Notes under the pieces: generated by a model | What the model saw: only the letters and a program-made list of their open reading frames with translations | Database searches by the model: none | Told to the model about the DNA's origin: nothing | Assembly (NCBI GenBank): GCA_014871385.1 | Contig: CM026426.1 | Coordinates: forward strand, 36,395,918 to 36,459,917 | Origin: Ceratodon purpureus | Taxonomy: Eukaryota > Streptophyta > Bryopsida > Pseudoditrichales > Ditrichaceae | DNA length: 64,000 bases | Reading direction: 5' to 3' | Program-made: the position numbers and the translations under genes | Shown here: in pieces, positions 22,362 through 32,771 of the stretch | How the letters are laid out: each line of letters opens with the position of its first letter | Position numbering within the stretch: position 1 is the first letter of the stretch

Positions 22362-24990
22362 ATGTACATGGTATATTTTCATATTGAAATTTAAGAAAAA
22401 ATAAAATATCAAAATGAATAGTCTTCTCTAACAGTAGAAATAAAATGGTTAGCAATTAAATATTTGTCAAAATTTGAAAGTTCCAATCATTGTACATAAA
22501 AATCCCTTCTTATCTAAATAATAAATAGGATCGTGCCTCCATGGCCACAATTTTGTATCATATTTCTCCGCTCTTGTTCCCTGCCCTTTTTTATTCATTT
22601 TTTTAATCTTCGTAGTATATTCCTTTCTCATTTTTAGTTACTAGCCATATATTTATTTTATCTAAATAATTATGTCTTGTACTTTTTCGAAGTTGTAGTA
22701 AATTAAGTGTACATATACAAAAACAAAGTAAACTACATTGTATAAATAAAAGTTTCAAACATTAATCACAAATCTCCTTTAGTATGCATTTACAAAACAA
22801 TAAACCACATAATTTGTATAATTAATAATTTCAAACATTCAACAGAAATTCCTCGTCACATGCTTGTGCACCCATGTCTACAACCAACTTGCTTGGGCAC
22901 CCATGTCTACGACTAAATTGTTTAGAGATGAGTTTTTAATGTTTTGTGATTTTTGAATCGTTTAATTATTAATATCTTTCTAATACTTATGAAGTCCTAT
23001 TTTTATTTACTAGCCATTTATTTATTTTATGTAAATAATTATATCCACAACTTTCTCGAAGTTGTAGTATATTTATTGTGCACAATGTACAAGAAAAAAT
23101 AAATAAAAAAATAAATAAAAAAATACATTGTCTTATTAATTAAATATATTAAAATATTAGTTACTAATATTTATTTATTTGATTCATGATTCTTCTTTCA
23201 GAAGATGCGATGTTTTTTTTCAAATTATGCGTCTTCGTGGAGATGCAGTGTTATTTATTTATTTACCTTGATTTATATTATTTTTTTGATTTTTGTATTT
23301 TTATGTCTAATGCTTCTTCTTGAAGATGCGTTGAAGAAGATTTACTCATCTCGATTTTATTCTTCATGCTTTATGTTTCTTCCTGAAGATGCTCCATTAT
23401 TTATTTAACCCTCTTAATAAATATATAAGTGATTGTTCCATTTTTGAATGCGCTATTATGATATGGGTAGGTCATTTTCCTCAAGTTTCTCAAATGCTAT
23501 TTCACAAATTCACAAATAAAAGAGAGATATAGTTTTTTCATCTTTTATTTTTTTGGGGTTTTTTTTTTTTTTTAGAACCCTTCTTCTTCCCCGTTTTCCT
23601 TCATCTTTCTTTTATTCTTTTATTAAAAACCTACCCATGATACTGAAAATAGGCAGTAATACCGTTGTTAGATTTCCAATTTTTGATAGATGCACCCTTT
23701 AGTAAAATGCATAATTTTACGGAAAATAGTAAACCACATTGTATAATTAATAGTTTCAAACACTCAACACAAATTTCTTTTTCATGCATTTAATAAAAAT
23801 GCATTGAACGGACCTATGTATACGAGCTAATTGTTTAGAAACGTACCAAGTTTGATGTTTTGCGATTTTTTCATCGTTTATTCATTTAATTATCTTTCTA
23901 TATAAAAGGTATTCTTTTGAATTTACTCGCTATAAATTAATATCTTCCTTATTCTGTTAATTATGTATATTCATATTAACCTTCGTAGATATTTAGGTCC
24001 TTTAATTTCTGGAAGCTGGCTTTTGTAAACCATATACAGTGTAGTATTTACCTTCATTAATTATTGGAATCTGAATATCAAACTACTAGACAGCTCTCAA
24101 ACTACTAGACAACTCTTCATTCACATCAAACTAGTAGACAGCTCTCAATGAATAGCCGCCTTAGTTAGAATTCTAATTATTTCAGAGCTTCTAACATTTC
24201 AAATGCGTTCATCTTCCCAAACTCGGTTTCTTGATTTCTCGCGACTCCTCGGAGACTTGCGCTCAGGTTTCATTCGTGTTATGTATGCAGTCACTGTTTC
24301 AGCCCTAGCGTTTGTGTTTTGTTGCTGAATTTTTGCGATCGTCTCGTACGTTGTCGCTTTTCGTCTTCCGCTTCTTAAACCTTTATTTTTGCCGTCTCTT
24401 GCGCCTTTTTTGTCGCGATTACTGCCCTTTCTACATTTGCACGTAGGTAAGCGATGCTCTTCCGATGAATTTGTTCCTTATCCGCTCAATGTTTTTTGGT
24501 CTCGAGATCGTTCTTGTCATTGTCTTAGTCTTTAATTTCGTGAGTTCCTTTCAGTGTATATTTCTGCAACCAGCTTACATTTTGTTCCCAAACATGCTTG
24601 TACAGAGTTACTTGGTCTTCGAATCCGTTGTGGTGCGAGTATGGCCGGTGTGGTTTAATGTCGGTGGATGGTGTTGGGTTGGTACACAGCTGCATCCCTC
24701 GGGAAGAGTGCGACGCTTTGACTTCAGTTAAACTACTTAATACGACACTATCCCGCAAAAGTTGCCCTTTTGTTCAATTTCATCCTTTCTGCGTAGCTTA
24801 GCGTCCGCTGAAGGTTTCTTTATGGTAGAGAATGCTGAGCAAATGGACCAACGTGACACCTTTTTTGTGCAGCATTATTGCAAAATTGACTTCGGGTTAT
24901 CACAGTGGATTGATTGACGATCGTGCTTTCTACTCTCATGTTTACAAAACTCGAAATTGAGCAACGTCAATATGTCTTCGCCTGTTAAGG

Positions 24991-25097
24991 CATAAGGCTT
25001 TTCAAATGTAACGCAACGCATAAGGCTTTTCAAATGTAAAAGCAACGCATAAGGCTTTTCAAATGTAAAAGCAACGCATAAGGCTTTTCAAATGTAA
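24991..25097 (+). repeat. 30-bp tandem repeat, about 3.5 copies
   Basis: Units of CATAAGGCTTTTCAAATGTA followed by AAAGCAACG repeat with a 28-30 bp period. They lie about 230 bp before the first right-arm palindrome array. Confidence 0.92.
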
Positions 25098-25329
25098 GTG
25101 TCTACCGTGAATTTTCCAGCTCTATGCATTAGAGGTTCGTGATCTTTGTTTGAATCCAATAAATCAGTGATACGATTCATTCAGAATTGGATACATTTTA
25201 TTTATGTTGATGTCAAATGTTTCAACAATCGCTCCATTTTGGAATTCCTTATATGTACGGCAATAATGATTCCATCATACAGAAGAAAACAATCCTTATT
25301 AGATGCCCCAAAAAGTATTCAAGCAGAGA

Positions 25330-25697
25330 GATCGTAGGATCCTACGATCTCAGAGTTGAGTACCATTTATATCCGAAGAGCATTCTGAGGATTGTAGGAT
25401 CCTACAACCTCTTCTCCAGCTCCCCCTTCAATTTGGAACCCTTTGAGAGATCGTAGGATCCTACGATCCTTTGAATGAGCAAAATTAAACGCAAGTGATG
25501 TTGGAGATCATAGGATCCTACGATCTCTCAATGATTACGGACAGATGACCGTGGCTCATCAAAAGATCGTAGGATCCTACGATCTCTAAGGGAAGTGGTT
25601 TTCCGAGCGGCGCATTAGAATGATCGTAGGATCCTACGTTCTAAGACAAACATGTTGTAATTTCAAACAAGAATGGGGATCGTAGGATCCTACGATC
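25330..25697. repeat. Palindrome array R1 (7 copies)
   Basis: Copies start at 25330, 25390, 25449, 25506, 25565, 25622 and 25678, a period of 56-60 bp. The spacers are 36-40 bp. Four copies are perfect and the others have 1-4 changes, often keeping the central GGATCC. The first four spacers are recognisably related, in order, to those of array R2. Confidence 0.95.
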
Positions 25698-27488
25698 TCA
25701 AATGAGGAATGAACGAGATCTAAAATAATTTTGTTTTGTTTGGACAAGGATAACTTACTAGATGTCGAGATGGCTAACCCCAACTGGCAACCAATGGCTT
25801 TGGCGGATGCTGTTTCCGTGGTGTTGCTCCAATCTCCCATGTCTATCAATGTCAACCCTCAACCAACCGAGTGGTTTCTCGCTGATAAAATTGTCGATTG
25901 AGGCCTTTATTGGCATGTCAAACCCAAGACGGAGTGAGATCTGATTGCAACAGTGACGGCAATCACGGATGACAACGCACCTAGCGGACCCTCTTTTAAC
26001 TATTTACAAAATACTTGGAGGTACTGGAAATGGCCAAACTCAACGATAGTAAAATTGTATTACTATTTTTAGAGTATGTTGCGAGCGTAAACCTTAGTTT
26101 AACATACGCCTTGGTTGTTGCGAAGGACGCTCTAATACCAAAACTTAATGAATTTGTGAAAGACCATGGCTTCGTGATCTCGAAGATTCATTTAAGGATT
26201 CTGCAATGCTGGACAGAGCTGAAGGCAAATCGTGATAAATACAATAAGGAGCGTAAGAAGAAAGTTCCGCCCTCACCCATGAAAAAGAAGAGGGGTTCTT
26301 CTCTTAGAGTAGTATATGAGCCTCCAGCGAAGAAACCATCTCAGCGCAAGAAGTCTCACCCCAAGGTAGATGAGATGAGCCTCGCAAAGGTGGTCAACAT
26401 GACAAGCAAGATAGTGGCCGGGAAATCAGCAAAGGAGCTGCAGCAAGTGAGGGCTCTTTACGAGAAGGAGTTCACCAAACTTCACATCTTTTGGGAAGCG
26501 GCCCATCAAAAAGGTTGAACGAAGTCAAGAGGACTTGCAAGTCAACATTGACAAGCTCCACCGAGCTCTAGTGGACAGCATTGTGTATCGCAATTTGGAG
26601 CATTAACGAGTGAATCAGCTGATAGACCAGAAACGGGCAATGCCGTTTCAGCCTTCATTCCAGCACCTCTACGTGATGCCAGTTAAGGGCAAACCGCCAG
26701 TTCGCAAGGAGGACTTCGGATTCGAGCCTACCGAGTCTTACGAGTATTTTGATCACAAACCGACCTAGAGTGATATTAATGAGAGAACACACTTCATCAT
26801 TATTAGCGGGCAACACTGTGTTGCCGCACACAGAGCCTTCATTGCCGAGGGTGGATTAAGTGAGGAGGATAGGAGAGATGCACGAAGTTTTATCGTCACT
26901 GTGGTATGGGCCAAAAAAGAGGAGTGGAATCTACTCATTTATCATTCCCGGGTCCTGAATCAAGACCCGACGGTGTGCGCTTAGAGGGGAACTACCTTAC
27001 TCTTCTAAGGAATATTTAAGTAATTCTGGACAAAACGCCTAATTCTGGACTTTTTATCATTCCGTCGGCGGGCCGCCGACCAAAATAGCAGGGTTGAAAA
27101 AAACTTTTTTTTTTTGCAATTTTGCTCAAAATGTGCTATGAAATCCATTTTTTGGCTCAAAATTCAATGTTTTGACTATGTTTCAGGCATAAATTCTACA
27201 TTTGGACATCATTATGTCTAATTTATTGTGAATTTTGTAAAATATGCATTATTTTATAGTATTTATTCTAATTTTTTTGAAAATTTTCAATGATTTTAAA
27301 TTATTTATTACAAACATTTTGTCGGCGGATGTGCTGACTATTAATTCTGGACTTTTAAAAGTCCAGAATTACCTAAATATGCCTTCTAGGAATTGCCCGC
27401 AGAAGTTGGAGAGAGGCTGGATCGCCAGCACCATCATTAACGGGTCTTGCGCACTCACACGCATTCAAGGTATGCCAACATTGCATTA
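25698..27488 (+). pseudogene. Right-arm coding block A, ParB-like GQH motif
   Basis: Coding segments lie between arrays R1 and R2. An open stretch MANPNWQPMALADAVSVVLL begins at about 25766. The longest frame (26015-26518, 167 residues) is lysine-rich with a basic KKRGSSLRV region. A further frame carries GKPPVRKEDFGFEP (about 26690) and FIIISGQHCVAAHRAF (about 26792-26840). The G-Q-H-x3-A pattern, after a strand-rich stretch and preceded by FxFEPxxSYEYF, resembles ParB/sulfiredoxin-type nucleotide-binding domains (DGQHRxxAA). After a MITE insertion, coding-like sequence NCPQKLERGWIAST continues to about 27470. Frames shift and stops occur, for example TAG after DHKPT. The ParB likeness rests on a short motif and is tentative. 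Confidence 0.4.
27008..27384. mobile_element. 377-bp MITE with TCTA duplication
   Basis: Terminal inverted repeats AGGAATATTTAAGTAATTCT and AGGCATATTTAGGTAATTCT, matching at 22 of 24 positions in all, are flanked by TCTA at 27004-27007 and 27385-27388. The interior is AT-rich, with a hairpin TTCTGGACTTTTAAAAGTCCAGAA at the right end and a GTCGGCGGGCCGCCGAC palindrome. It splits right-arm coding block A. Confidence 0.75.
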
Positions 27489-27539
27489 CAATTTTGTTAA
27501 TGATTTCGAGTTGTTAAATGTATCCTCCGCGTTCGTCCG

Positions 27540-27869
27540 GATCGAAGGATCCTACGATCTCTGAGTTCAGCAGTGTTTGTTTCCAACAAGCATTCCAAGG
27601 ATCGTAGGATCCTACGATCTCGTGAAGAGCTCCACTCTTAGATTCAGGGCTCTTTGAGATATAGTAGGATCCTACGATCCTCAGAATGCTGATATATGAA
27701 GCGCCATTGAACTTGGAGATCGTAGGATCCTACCATCTTTTAATGCATGGAGATTGAAGAGCGGGGCTCATTTAGAGATTGGAAGATCCCACATTAATTC
27801 GAATTCGGATTCCGATATGTAAATTACTTTACTCACTCGATGTAATTTTTGTTGTAGGATCCTACGACC
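27540..27869. repeat. Palindrome array R2 (6 copies)
   Basis: Copies start at 27540, 27600, 27660, 27718, 27777 (degraded) and 27850, with spacers of 40, 40, 38, 39 and 53 bp. Spacers 1-4 align with those of R1. For example, both first spacers are T-C-(A/T)-GAGTT-(G/C)-AG...GCATTC(T/C)(G/A)AG, and both second spacers end CTTTGAGA. Confidence 0.93.
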
Positions 27870-27936
27870 CCAACTACACATTTTTCATCAATCTGTGCAT
27901 TCGATGTTCTGAATGATTATTTGAATGCACGCAGAG

Positions 27937-29390
27937 TTGGTCCGATAAGTTGCCCGCTCTGTTCTCAAACTCCGACTCCAAGCTTATTGAAGATGGCAAC
28001 ACTAGCATACCCAAAAATTCTCTGCTCTTTGTAGATGAGCACATTTACAGAAAGTGGTGTGGTATTCAAGACAATTGGGTAAATGGTTTGCTTCCTGATG
28101 CGTTTGGACAGTATTCCACCTTTGTCGCAAGTGTGGATGAGGACGATAACAACGACGGGGACGGAGGGATAGGAAGTAGTAAGAAGGAGCGCATGAAGCA
28201 AAAGAGATATCAAGTGCGAGCACTGAAGCACACTGACTTACTGCCGCTTTATTCCATGCGAGATGTGGACATCATAAAGGTTCCGGAGCTGGTCTTACAA
28301 AAGAAGGTGTTTGTGAAGTCCACCAAGTCCACCAAGAAACAACCCGTTCTTCCGGGCCTCAATGAGGCGTGTCATTTGGAGAAGAAGCGCAGGCTCATCA
28401 AGAACAAGTTCATGCACTACTTCGAAAAAAAGGAACTAAGGTGTAAGACAATGCGAGCAGACTGGTACATAGATGCAGAGTATGATATCGCTACAAAGAA
28501 GTACAAAGTTACCGTGGCCACCATAGACACTTGGTACGAGAAGCTAAGCAAGGATCCTAATGGAGAGCCTTCTTTTAGGCTGCGGTCTGAGCCCATTGAA
28601 TCCATCCAACAAAGAATCAGATTTTCCGACTCTTCTCGGGATGTTATTTGAGCACCAGAGAAAGGACAAAGGCGACCGTATTCAGGACGTGCCAACAAGG
28701 TCAGGACCGTCCGTGGCATCAATGTACAAGTACCTCAAAATGAGCCGAAAAAACGGGGATCTCGCTATAGTTCTTGATCCAAGTAAAGACGAGATTGTTT
28801 CCTGGATGAAGGCGGATGCACGGGTGACCATAGTCTTCTGCTTCTTGAACCGACTCGAGAAAGGGAAGCCCGACTTCTCGAACATGGATCAGGTGTTGCG
28901 TACTCTTCGGGCGATGGAGTTCCACGATCATGCGTAGTTCGGGAGGGCACTTTATTCGGGGGTCTTCATCACAGATTGGGTAAGAATGGTTGAGGTTGCC
29001 AACGCTATAGAGGAGAGAGGCTCCCGGGTCACACAAGTTCGGCCGTAGCTCCATACCTCCACTCTGTATACTACATCACGAAAGGAGGGCTTTGTCACTC
29101 CGACGACCCGTGAACCTACACTCCCCCTGTACTTTAATTTTGTGTATGGATACGACTTCGATTAGAACACGGCTGATTCTATGTGCTTCCAAGCAGCTTA
29201 CGGTACAGATATGCCATTCTACCAGGTTGTATCTGCAGCTCATTTCAAGGATCCCCCGACACAATGGGCACAAGATGGTTATGCTTACTTGAACATTGAC
29301 GCAGTTACACACATTCTTGGCACCCGGGAGCACCTAACAACGTTTTGGTCAACATTGGAGGCGGTACGTCGATCATTTGGATTGGCGTGA
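27937..29390 (+). pseudogene. Right-arm coding block B, unrecognised protein
   Basis: The main frame (27950-28651, 233 residues) contains SLLFVDEHIYRKWCGIQDNW, an acidic loop DEDDNNDGDGG, KQKRYQVRALKHTDLLPLYS and DWYIDAEYDIATKKYKVTVA. The next frame (from about 28620) continues with PTLLGMLFEHQRKDKGD and VLDPSKDEIVSWMKADARVT to 28937. A third (about 29140-29390) holds DMPFYQVVSAAHFKDPP and ILGTREHLTTFWSTLEAV. A block of this kind looks like one large protein of over 400 residues with a few frame breaks. An AG at 27938 suits an exon start, and array R2 precedes it. No family recognised. The tyrosine/tryptophan-rich DWYIDAEYD region is the best seed for a remote-homology search. Confidence 0.45.
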
Positions 29391-29396
29391 TAAGAA

Positions 29397-29700
29397 GATC
29401 GTAGGATCCTACGATCTCACCTCGTGCAACCCGTTCTGCTTGTCATATTCTCCTCTTTTTATTATAGTTACATCATCATATACCTAGTTGGGATCGTAGG
29501 ATCCCACGACGATAACTACTTTCAGTGATTAAAGCGAATTACAAATTGAAGTTAGCGTTCGAATTATCGTAGGATCTTACCATCTCTAAATGAGTTCTGT
29601 CCTTTAACCTTCATGCATTGGGAGATCGTAGGATCCTACGATCTCCAAGTTCAATGGCGTTTCACATTGAGGAGTATGAGGATCGTAGGATCCCACTATC
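29397..29700. repeat. Palindrome array R3 (5 copies), inverted relative to R2
   Basis: Copies start at 29397, 29492, 29565, 29624 and 29681. Read in reverse complement, its spacers match R2 in reversed order. The last one gives ..AACGCCATTGAACTTGGA, like R2 spacer 3. The one before gives CAATGCATG..AG..CTCATTTAGA, like R2 spacer 4. The 53-bp one corresponds to R2's 53-bp spacer. So this array is an inverted copy of the same module. Confidence 0.88.
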
Positions 29701-29812
29701 TTGTTCCCTAAATCCTTTCTTCTTTCAATGTTTTATTCCATTTATTGTCGTAATTTTATCACCTACTGGTTTCTTGTATTCACTCTTCTACCTTACTTTC
29801 TATTGTTACAGA

Positions 29813-31073
29813 CAAGAAGCACCAAGTCCACCAAATCGTGTTCAACCAGAATGAAGTGGAGAAAGCGACGAAAACGGCGAGTGATATTCTCGAAAGTGCA
29901 AAAACGCTCGCCATAACTGTACCTGCTATGGCTGCTCTAACAATGAGGGAGAAATCGAAGAGGGGTGCCAGCCCTCGGGAAAAACATGTGGTTGACGTTT
30001 CGGACAATGAGGAGGGCTCTCCGGGTGTGGAGGATGTCGTCCAAGATGACGATTTGGAGGAAGATAATGAAGCGCGGGTAGAGGAGGAAGGGGATTATCA
30101 TGGGCAGGAAGAAGAGGATGAGCATGTTGAACGGCGAGAAGAAGAGGAGGGTGAGCAACTCTGTGGAGGAGCTACTCGCAAGAAATTGTACCTGGGAGGA
30201 TCTTCTAGTCGTCCAGGCTCCCACAGTCTCGGCGGACTTCAGAACGACGATGACAAAGAAGAGCTTTATAAAAATATTGAAGAATGATGCAGTTCCCGAC
30301 TTGTGTAGTAGTAATCGGATGTGGTCTTTGATAGATGGTACATAACTAACTATATTAATGTTACTATTGCTGAACGAACCATACAATGTGTCCTTGTTCA
30401 ACATATCGTGTATTTATTTCCGTTACGGATCGCTTTGCAGGTTAACCCCTTCAACAACTCGCCATCTTCATGTGTATGCATTATAAAATCCGCTTTCACG
30501 CCGGAGTCCCTCCCTCCGAAGGCACTTTCCTGAAATGAACGCGGAATTTAGTCTTCCACTAGTCCAGCTTAAGAGAAATACCAATGGGGTACTAGTTCAA
30601 GTTCACAAAAAAGTTTTCATGGCGATTCTGGCACTCCTGGACAAGATGTTGATATGCCGTTAGCGGTCGTCGCTGTCGTGTCTACACCTCCCTTTGGCAT
30701 TACATCTTCTTCGCCAGTTCATTATCCATGGGCTGAACCGTCTCCAATGCATATCGATACCGACTTATTTACGTCTGGAATTCAGGCCCAAGGGTCCGAG
30801 GGTGATTTGCTGCAGCAAAATGTCGCGGATACACTGGCTGTGATGCAGGACGATCCATTCGCTCTTCCTTCTCTGCCTAGCGACTTGGTAAAGGACAAAG
30901 AGGTAATTGCTGGTGTCTTCGAAGAAGCCCACGAAGCGGGGTTGCGGCCTTTGAGCCCTCCTGAAATGGAGACCTTGATGGTTTCCCAGGTGGTCCGGTC
31001 GCAGTCTGGCTCCCGGGATGTGCAGCCTGCAAATAAGAAAACTCCCACAGAAGGTATTTCCCACCACTTTTCT
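29813..31073 (+). pseudogene. Right-arm coding block C, acidic low-complexity protein
   Basis: The exon-like start follows CAG at 29810-29812. The first frame (to 30287) reads FNQNEVEKATKTASDILESA and AMAALTMREKSKRG, then becomes strongly acidic (EEDNEARVEEEGDYHGQEEE). The second part (about 30590-31057) is Pro/Ser-rich: VDMPLAVVAVVSTPPFGITS, DPFALPSLPSDLVKDKEVIA, LRPLSPPEMETLMVSQVVRS. It ends near a GT (AAGGTATTTCCC) that could be a donor site. This looks like a disordered linker region between domains rather than an enzyme. It lies between arrays R3 and R4 and may belong to the same multi-exon gene as its neighbours. Confidence 0.4.
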
Positions 31074-31120
31074 TAGCAAAATTAGAGTAATCCTTTTCAG
31101 GCATTTTCTGTGGACTCTAG

Positions 31121-31285
31121 GATCGTAGGATCCTACGATCCACAAGGGAAAATTGGATCCTTATTTCATTACGTTGCATATCGTAGGATCCTACAATCTC
31201 TCAAAAGGATTGTAGGATCCTACGAACTATTATTTGGTTTGTCGAAATGTGACATCCTCTTTCAGGATCGTAGGATCCTACGATC
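31121..31285. repeat. Palindrome array R4 (4 copies)
   Basis: Copies start at 31121, 31179, 31208 and 31266; the second and third are only 9 bp apart, the other spacers are 38 bp. The first and last are perfect. It lies in the interval between coding blocks C and D. Confidence 0.9.
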
Positions 31286-31330
31286 CATATGCTCGTCTCA
31301 GTGTTCTAATAGAAATGTTTTATTTTGATC

Positions 31331-32158
31331 TCAAGGGTTAAAGTCTTCGACATCTACGCTGAGCAAGAGGAATGTACTAATTGTTCCTCCGAAAAGGGAT
31401 CTGCATTGTCTAGAGAAGGTAATTTTTTCCATACTATTTGATTTTACATGACGTGAGTTCTGCAAGGAAGATTCTTGTTATCGATTTGGCTGTCTTTTGC
31501 AAGCAAACAAACTGCCCCCGCGAAGTCAACCGGGACTAGTGGCAAGAAGGTAAGGCAACCTTGGTACACTATTGTGGTGGACTTGAATGGTTTCCTTGTA
31601 GTGCGAGGCGGCAGTAGGGATCAAGAAACCACAGTTAGGCCTGACGCGGGAAAGTTCCTGGAGGTGTTAGCAGAGAAGGCTAATGTCGTGGTATGGGGTT
31701 GTGCAATGAAAAAGAATGTAGATACGCTTGTAGTGAAGGTTTTAGAAGGGTCAAAATTTAAGCCTGGGCACCTAACGGTGCTAACGCAGACCAAAGCTAC
31801 CAAGTCCAGTTACCTAAACGAGGAGAAGCCAGACAAGCAAATCATGCTTAAGAACCTTAAGAAGGTCCAGGATAAGCTTGAGCATGTTGACTTAAGCCGA
31901 ACATTGCTCATTGATGACAGATGGTACAAGAATCTTCTCAACGATTTCCATGTTGCAATCTATCCCATTCCGTAGACGGGGTTGCCTGGAGACAAGTTTT
32001 TCATGTCCACTCTGCTTCCTTGGCTCACATCTATGTTCGAATCGGGCCAGACTCTCCAGAAATATGTCCGTAACAATTACCCTGAGCCCGGATTCAAGGA
32101 CTGTAGGAAGGACTTCACTAGTAAACTGGCTACGGAAATTCGGGATGGATGTAAATAG
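31331..32158 (+). pseudogene. Right-arm block D: FCP1/NIF-like HAD domain, first copy
   Basis: A short exon-like piece (GLKSSTSTLSKRNVLIVPPK, about 31331-31421) ends at GGTAATTT. The main exon starts after CAAG at about 31504. It reads WYTIVVDLNGFLVVRGG, RPDAGKFLEVLAEKANVVVW, VDTLVVKVLEG and LSRTLLIDDRWYKNLLNDF. This is the layout of FCP1/NIF-type HAD phosphatases: a DLDGTL-type motif, RPxxxxFL...VVVWT, then a VDD/D motif. The second catalytic aspartate of DxDxT is Asn here (DLNG), so dephosphorylation of a Ser/Thr substrate is unlikely. The frame meets TAG at 31973-31975, and coding resumes as GLPGDKFFMSTLLPWLTSMF and EPGFKDCRKDFTSKL to 32158. A second related domain follows as block E. Confidence 0.6.
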
Positions 32159-32515
32159 GACAGTCATCATCTTGGATAATCACCCCACAAATTTAGTGTT
32201 AGGCGCGTCGTGTATACTTTGTAAAGTTTTGTTTCATTCCTTTCAAGGACGCACGAAGTAATGAGGATATAGTTTTCGTAGTGAAGGTGTAAATATCGGT
32301 GAACAAGGTGGGCTTCAGTTTTTGAAGCACTGAACGGTGAGCGATTCACTAGCTACTTCAATATTTGTATTGAGTTGCACACTTTATAAAATTTCTTATC
32401 TACATAAACTTCTAGGATATACCTCAACTTTTTGAATCCAGGTGTAACAACATTCTATCCACACGTTGTGTAAACAGTATTTTGTTTACTACGAGGAGAG
32501 TGCAAATTGTAATAT

Positions 32516-32771
32516 GATTGTAGGATCATACCACGAACAATGAGGAGGGCTGTGTTATAACCCCCAATTTTACAGTAGTTCTGCAGTCAGGCAGAGTGAT
32601 GCATAGGAGTTATGGTCTAGACGTGAATTAGGGACCTTCCGGATATGGATGAATTCAATTTTCCAATATCGTAGGATCCTACAATGCTGATGGATAAATT
32701 AGGGCGCCGATTTTGGTTTCCATGCTTTTGCGGTCATTGTTTTTATTTCGGAATCGTAGGATCCTACGATC
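32516..32771. repeat. Palindrome array R5 (3 copies)
   Basis: Copies are at 32516-32535 (degraded), 32667-32686 and 32752-32771, between the two FCP1-like blocks. Confidence 0.8.

Larger units (their letters stand above)
21716..25320. other. AT-rich non-coding centre of composite element
   Basis: No gene is supported over 3.6 kb. It contains a short CCCTAAA-like tract (22328-22361) and AT-rich sequence with runs of A and T. It also has a threefold CAAACTA(C/G)TAGACAGCTCT repeat (24078-24149) and the tandem repeat at 24991-25097. GC content rises after about 24.2 kb. As the spacer between divergent arms it is the likely place for promoters of both, but no motif proves this. Confidence 0.5.

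Noticed and set aside
25330-25697. Calling the palindrome arrays CRISPR
   Set aside because: The context is eukaryotic, no cas-like gene is seen, and the spacers are related between arrays in order, so they were copied with the array rather than acquired.
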